Assembly (NCBI GenBank): GCA_964471155.1
Contig: CAYYFX010000092.1
Coordinates: forward strand, 1 to 15,663
From: CAYYFX01 sp964471155
GTDB lineage: Bacteria > ARS69
DNA: 15,663 nt
Direction of reading: 5' to 3'
Below are positions 12,940 to 15,663 of the stretch, in pieces. Position 1 is the stretch's first letter, and every line of letters begins with the position of its first letter. The translations under genes and the position numbers were made by a program. The notes under the pieces were generated by a model that saw nothing but the letters and a program-made list of their open reading frames with translations, was not told the DNA's origin and searched no databases.

Positions 12940-15198
12940 ATGGAACGCACCACGCTGGACGTCACGGGAATGCACTGCGCGAGCTGCGTCTCCCGCGTGG
13001 AGAAGGCGCTGGAAGCGGTGCCGGGCGTGGAGTCCGCGCGCGTGGATCTCATGGCGAAGCGCGCGCGCGTGGCGTGGGCGGAGCACGGCGAACCCCACGA
13101 GCATCCCGGCCCGGATGCGCTCGTGACCGCCGTCCGTGCCGCCGGCTATGACGCCCACGTCCGCGACGGCGCCGAGCACCACTCCATGGCCGCGCCCTCG
13201 CGCGACGTCTCCGAGGCGCAGCTCGGCGCGCGCTTCGCGTACTCCTTCACCGCGGCGTGGATCGCCATGGCGCTGTCCATGCCGCTGATGCACCACGGCT
13301 CCGCGCTGCCGGGGCTGGACCGCCTGTCGCACGACGCGCTGCGCTGGCTGCTCTTCGCGATCACGCTGCCCGTGATCCTCTGGTCCGGCCGTCACTTCTT
13401 CGAGCGCACGGGGCGCGGTCTGCGGCACGGCAACCTGGACATGGACTCCCTCGTGGCGCTCGGCACCGGCACCGCGTTCGCCGCGTCCACCGTGGTGACG
13501 ATCGCGCCCGACCGCGTGCAGGCGCTCGGGCTGCCCACGGACGTGTGGTACGAGGCGGTGCCGTGGGTCGTGTCCCTCGTCACCCTCGGCCGGCTCCTGG
13601 AGGAGCGGGCGAAGCGGACCGCGGGCGAGGCCGTGCGCACGCTGGCGGAGAGCGCCCCGCGCGAGGCGCGCGTGCTGCGCGACGGCCGCGAGGTGGACGT
13701 GCCGGTGGCGGACGTGCGCGAGGGCGACCTCGTGGTCCTTCGCCCCGGCGAGAAGGTGCCCGTGGACGGCGTGGTGGAGAAGGGCGACACGTCGGTGGAC
13801 GAGTCGCTGCTCACCGGCGAGTCCGTGCCCGTGGAGAAGCACGCGGGCGACCGCGTGGCCGGCGGCACTGTGAACGGCGCCGGCGGCATCACGTTCCGCG
13901 CCACCGCCGTGGGTCAGCACACCGCGGTCGCGCGCATCGTGGCGCTCCTGGAGGAGGCGATGGCCGCGAAGCCGGCGGTGCAGCGGCTCGTGGACCGCGT
14001 GGCGGCGGTGTTCGTGCCCGCGGTGATCGGCGTGGCGGTCGCCGCGCTGATCGGCTGGGTCCTCGCGGGGCAGGGACTCGCGTTCGGCCTGCACGCGTTC
14101 GTCACCGTGCTGATCATCGCGTGCCCGTGCGCCATGGGCCTCGCGGTGCCCGCCGCCATCGCGGTGGCCACCGGCCGCGCGGCGAAGTCCGGCATCCTCG
14201 TGCGCAACGCGGCGGTGCTGGAGACCGGCCCGCGCGTGGACACCGTGGTCCTGGACAAGACCGGCACGCTCACGCGCGGTCGCCCCGAGGTCACGCACGT
14301 CACGATGGCGCCGGATGCCGGGTTGTCGGAACTCGAGGTCCTGACGTACGCCGCCGCGCTGGAGCGCCGCTCCGAGCATCCGCTGGCCGGCGCGATCGTG
14401 CGGCACGCGGAGACGAAGGGCGCGCGCGCGGTCGAGGCCGAGACCGCGTTCGCCAGCGCGGGGGCCGGAATGCTCGGCCGGGTGGAAGGACGCAAGGTGC
14501 GCGTGGGCACGGCGGCGTTCCTCGCATCGCAACAGGCGGACCCCGCGGCGCTGGCGGACGCCGTGGCCGCGATGGAGCGCGACGCGGCCACGCCGGTGCT
14601 CGTGGCCGTGGACGGGCGCGCGGTGGCCGCGCTCGGCGTGCGGGATCCGCTGCGCCCGGACGCGCGCGACGCCGTGGCCGCGCTGAAGCGCCTGGGCCTG
14701 CGCGTGATCCTCCTCAGCGGCGATCGCCGCGGCACGACCGAAGCGGTGGCGCGCGAGGCGGGGATCGACGAGGTGATCGCCGAGGCCACGCCGCAGGACA
14801 AGATCGCGAAGGTGCGCGCGCTGCGCGAGGCCGGCGCCGTGGTGGCCATGGCCGGCGACGGCGTGAACGACGCCGCCGCCCTCGCCGCCGCGGATCTCTC
14901 CCTCGCAATGGGCTCCGGCACGGACGTGGCGCTCGAGGCCGCGGACGTGGCGCTCGCGGGCGGGAAGCTGGCGTCCATCCCCGCGGTGCTCCGCCTGGCG
15001 AGGTCCGCGCGCCGCATCATCCGGCAGAACCTGGTGTGGGCCTTCGGTTACAACGTGATCGGGATCCCGCTGGCCGCCGGCGTCTTCTTCCCGTGGACGG
15101 GGTGGTTGCTCTCGCCGGTCTTCGCCAGCGCGGCGATGGCGCTCAGCTCGGTGTCGGTCGTGGGCAACTCGTTGCGGCTGCGGCGGATGGCCGGCTGA
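12940..15198 (+). CDS. copA: Cu(+)-exporting P-type ATPase (P1B-1, CopA type)
   Basis: A 752-residue heavy-metal ATPase. Order of domains: one N-terminal HMA domain with Gly-Met-His-Cys-Ala-Ser-Cys at 10-16; a His-containing linker (about 48-90); membrane helices; actuator domain with Thr-Gly-Glu-Ser at 292-295; the transmembrane metal site Cys-Pro-Cys at 395-397; the phosphorylated D439 in Asp-Lys-Thr-Gly-Thr; Ser-Glu-His-Pro at 478-481 in the nucleotide domain; and Gly-Asp-Gly-Val-Asn-Asp at 639-644. The last two helices carry Tyr-Asn-Val-Ile-Gly-Ile-Pro and Met-Ala-Leu-Ser-Ser-Val-Ser with Asn-Ser-Leu-Arg, the signature of Cu(+)/Ag(+) pumps. It expels monovalent copper from the cytoplasm. 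The start has a purine-rich GAGGCGAGGG ahead of the ATG. It diverges from the metal-uptake operon across 98 bases, so shared metal-responsive control is possible. No copper chaperone or CsoR gene is adjacent. Confidence 0.95.
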   Translation: MERTTLDVTGMHCASCVSRVEKALEAVPGVESARVDLMAKRARVAWAEHGEPHEHPGPDALVTAVRAAGYDAHVRDGAEHHSMAAPSRDVSEAQLGARFAYSFTAAWIAMALSMPLMHHGSALPGLDRLSHDALRWLLFAITLPVILWSGRHFFERTGRGLRHGNLDMDSLVALGTGTAFAASTVVTIAPDRVQALGLPTDVWYEAVPWVVSLVTLGRLLEERAKRTAGEAVRTLAESAPREARVLRDGREVDVPVADVREGDLVVLRPGEKVPVDGVVEKGDTSVDESLLTGESVPVEKHAGDRVAGGTVNGAGGITFRATAVGQHTAVARIVALLEEAMAAKPAVQRLVDRVAAVFVPAVIGVAVAALIGWVLAGQGLAFGLHAFVTVLIIACPCAMGLAVPAAIAVATGRAAKSGILVRNAAVLETGPRVDTVVLDKTGTLTRGRPEVTHVTMAPDAGLSELEVLTYAAALERRSEHPLAGAIVRHAETKGARAVEAETAFASAGAGMLGRVEGRKVRVGTAAFLASQQADPAALADAVAAMERDAATPVLVAVDGRAVAALGVRDPLRPDARDAVAALKRLGLRVILLSGDRRGTTEAVAREAGIDEVIAEATPQDKIAKVRALREAGAVVAMAGDGVNDAAALAAADLSLAMGSGTDVALEAADVALAGGKLASIPAVLRLARSARRIIRQNLVWAFGYNVIGIPLAAGVFFPWTGWLLSPVFASAAMALSSVSVVGNSLRLRRMAG

Positions 15199-15202
15199 GC
15201 GG

Positions 15203-15226
15203 TCCCGGAACTGAAAGTTCCAGGGA
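15203..15226 (+). terminator. Hairpin just after copA
   Basis: GGAACT (15207-15212) and AGTTCC (15216-15221) pair perfectly around a GAA loop, and flanking TCCC/GGGA extends the stem to 10 bp with one bulged A. It begins five bases after the copA stop codon. It may stabilise or end the transcript; only scattered T residues follow, so termination is not certain. Confidence 0.5.
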
Positions 15227-15241
15227 AGTTACCAATAGTTC

Positions 15242-15290
15242 TTGACTCATAGGTCATCTTCCTACATCTTGACCGATGTCGGTCGCGACC
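15242..15290 (+). promoter_or_regulatory. A/T-richer region with candidate promoter and nested inverted repeats
   Basis: TTGACT (15242-15247) matches five of six -35 consensus bases; weak -10 candidates are TACATC (15263-15268) and CATCTT (15265-15270). Directly downstream, GACCGA/TCGGTC (15271-15284) forms an inverted repeat that overlaps the palindrome GGTCGCGACC (15281-15290). This could be the promoter and operator of the following secreted-protein gene. The composition contrasts with the rest of the window. Confidence 0.35.
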
Positions 15291-15358
15291 AGACGAGCGC
15301 TCGGTGCGCACGGGCGGCCCTGCCACGAGAGCGCGTTCGCGGCCACAGGGAGGTGGCC

Positions 15359-15663
15359 ATGAACCCCCGCCCGCACTGGAAGTCGCACCCAGTTCCCACT
15401 CCGCGCCCGAACCTCTTCGCCCCCCCCCGGGTGAGCGCCGGCGCCCGTCGGCTTCGTGACGGGATCGCCGTGCTGTGCATCGCGGCCCAAGCTCTCCTCG
15501 GCGTCACCCCCGGCGCCGCACAGGAAGACGAGTTCTGCGGGTTTGAGGACTTGGGGCTCGGAGCCGCCCCCATCGTACCCAACGTCGGACAAGTGAACGC
15601 ACTCTTCATCTTGGCCCGCTTCCGGGACGACAACCGGGCGAGCTGGACCGACGAGTGGCCGAT
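15359..15663 (+). CDS. N-terminal fragment of a secreted protein, possibly M6-like metalloprotease (3' end outside the window)
   Basis: The frame is open from an ATG at 15359, with AGGGAGGTGG just upstream, to the window edge, giving 101 residues. A polar, Pro/Arg-rich leader of about 34 residues precedes a hydrophobic core (35-50) and an Ala-Ala-type signal cleavage site near 54-55. An in-frame GTG at 15431 would give a normal short signal peptide but has no ribosome-binding site. After the signal, a segment at 77-100 (Gly-Gln-Val-Asn-Ala-Leu-Phe, Ala-Arg-Phe-Arg-Asp-Asp, ending Asp-Glu-Trp-Pro) recalls the start of secreted M6-family metalloprotease domains; the zinc motif would lie outside the window, so this is a tentative identity. 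An eight-C run at 15421-15428 lies within the leader. Confidence 0.65.
   Translation, partial: MNPRPHWKSHPVPTPRPNLFAPPRVSAGARRLRDGIAVLCIAAQALLGVTPGAAQEDEFCGFEDLGLGAAPIVPNVGQVNALFILARFRDDNRASWTDEWP

Noticed and set aside
7219..15198. A + strand frame open for nearly 8 kb, which would encode a giant protein ending in copA
   Set aside because: Its first 5.7 kb run through the membrane-protein gene in another frame and antisense to the metal operon, and read as Arg/Gly/Ala-rich low complexity. Only the part from 12940 has family motifs. High GC removes stop codons by chance.
15254..15633. Two minus-strand frames (112 and 123 residues) at the right end
   Set aside because: The + strand frame from 15359 has a good ribosome-binding site and a signal peptide; the reverse frames have neither.

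Overview
This is a gene-dense, very GC-rich window (well above 65 % G+C by eye, with long overlapping open frames on both strands) from a bacterium with a Gram-negative envelope: one product looks like an outer-membrane beta-barrel, and several others carry Sec signal peptides. The composition, the secreted Cys/Trp-rich orphan, and the M28, M19 and M6-like peptidases would fit an uncultured lineage such as Candidatus Eisenbacteria, Krumholzibacteriota or a deltaproteobacterial relative. That placement is a guess; no phylogenetic marker lies in the window.

Layout. (1) 1-1734, + strand: the tail of an unrecognised, possibly glycosyltransferase-like gene overlaps the start of an M28-family zinc aminopeptidase whose catalytic domain is split by a hydrophobic insert. 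(2) 1745-2636, - strand: a small membrane-anchored hypothetical protein and a FluC/CrcB fluoride channel. (3) 2929-4304, + strand: a two-gene arsenosugar cassette made of an AhpD-like 'arsenosugar biosynthesis-associated peroxidase-like' protein and the radical SAM enzyme ArsS. (4) 4452-8680, + strand: an M19-type dipeptidase and two polytopic membrane proteins, one with a GT-C (PMT/ArnT-like) signature, tightly spaced and probably co-transcribed. (5) 8695-12841, - strand: read in transcription order, a small Cys/His secreted protein (DUF2946-like), an outer-membrane barrel, a ZnuA-type metal-binding lipoprotein/periplasmic protein, a ZnuB-type permease and a secreted Cys/Trp-rich orphan. (6) 12940-15198, + strand: a CopA-type Cu(+) P-type ATPase, divergent from block 5. 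(7) 15359 to the end: the start of a secreted protein resembling the N-terminus of M6-family metalloproteases.

How the genes fit together. The strongest theme is inorganic ions: fluoride export (FluC), arsenic biotransformation (ArsS pair, but no arsM in view), first-row metal import across both membranes (barrel, binding protein, permease) and copper efflux (CopA). The importer is notable because no ABC ATPase is encoded beside it. No CRISPR arrays, insertion sequences, rRNA or tRNA genes were seen. No intergenic gap exceeds 300 bases; the largest (2637-2928) separates fluC from the arsenosugar cassette and holds a short tandem repeat and a strong GC hairpin.
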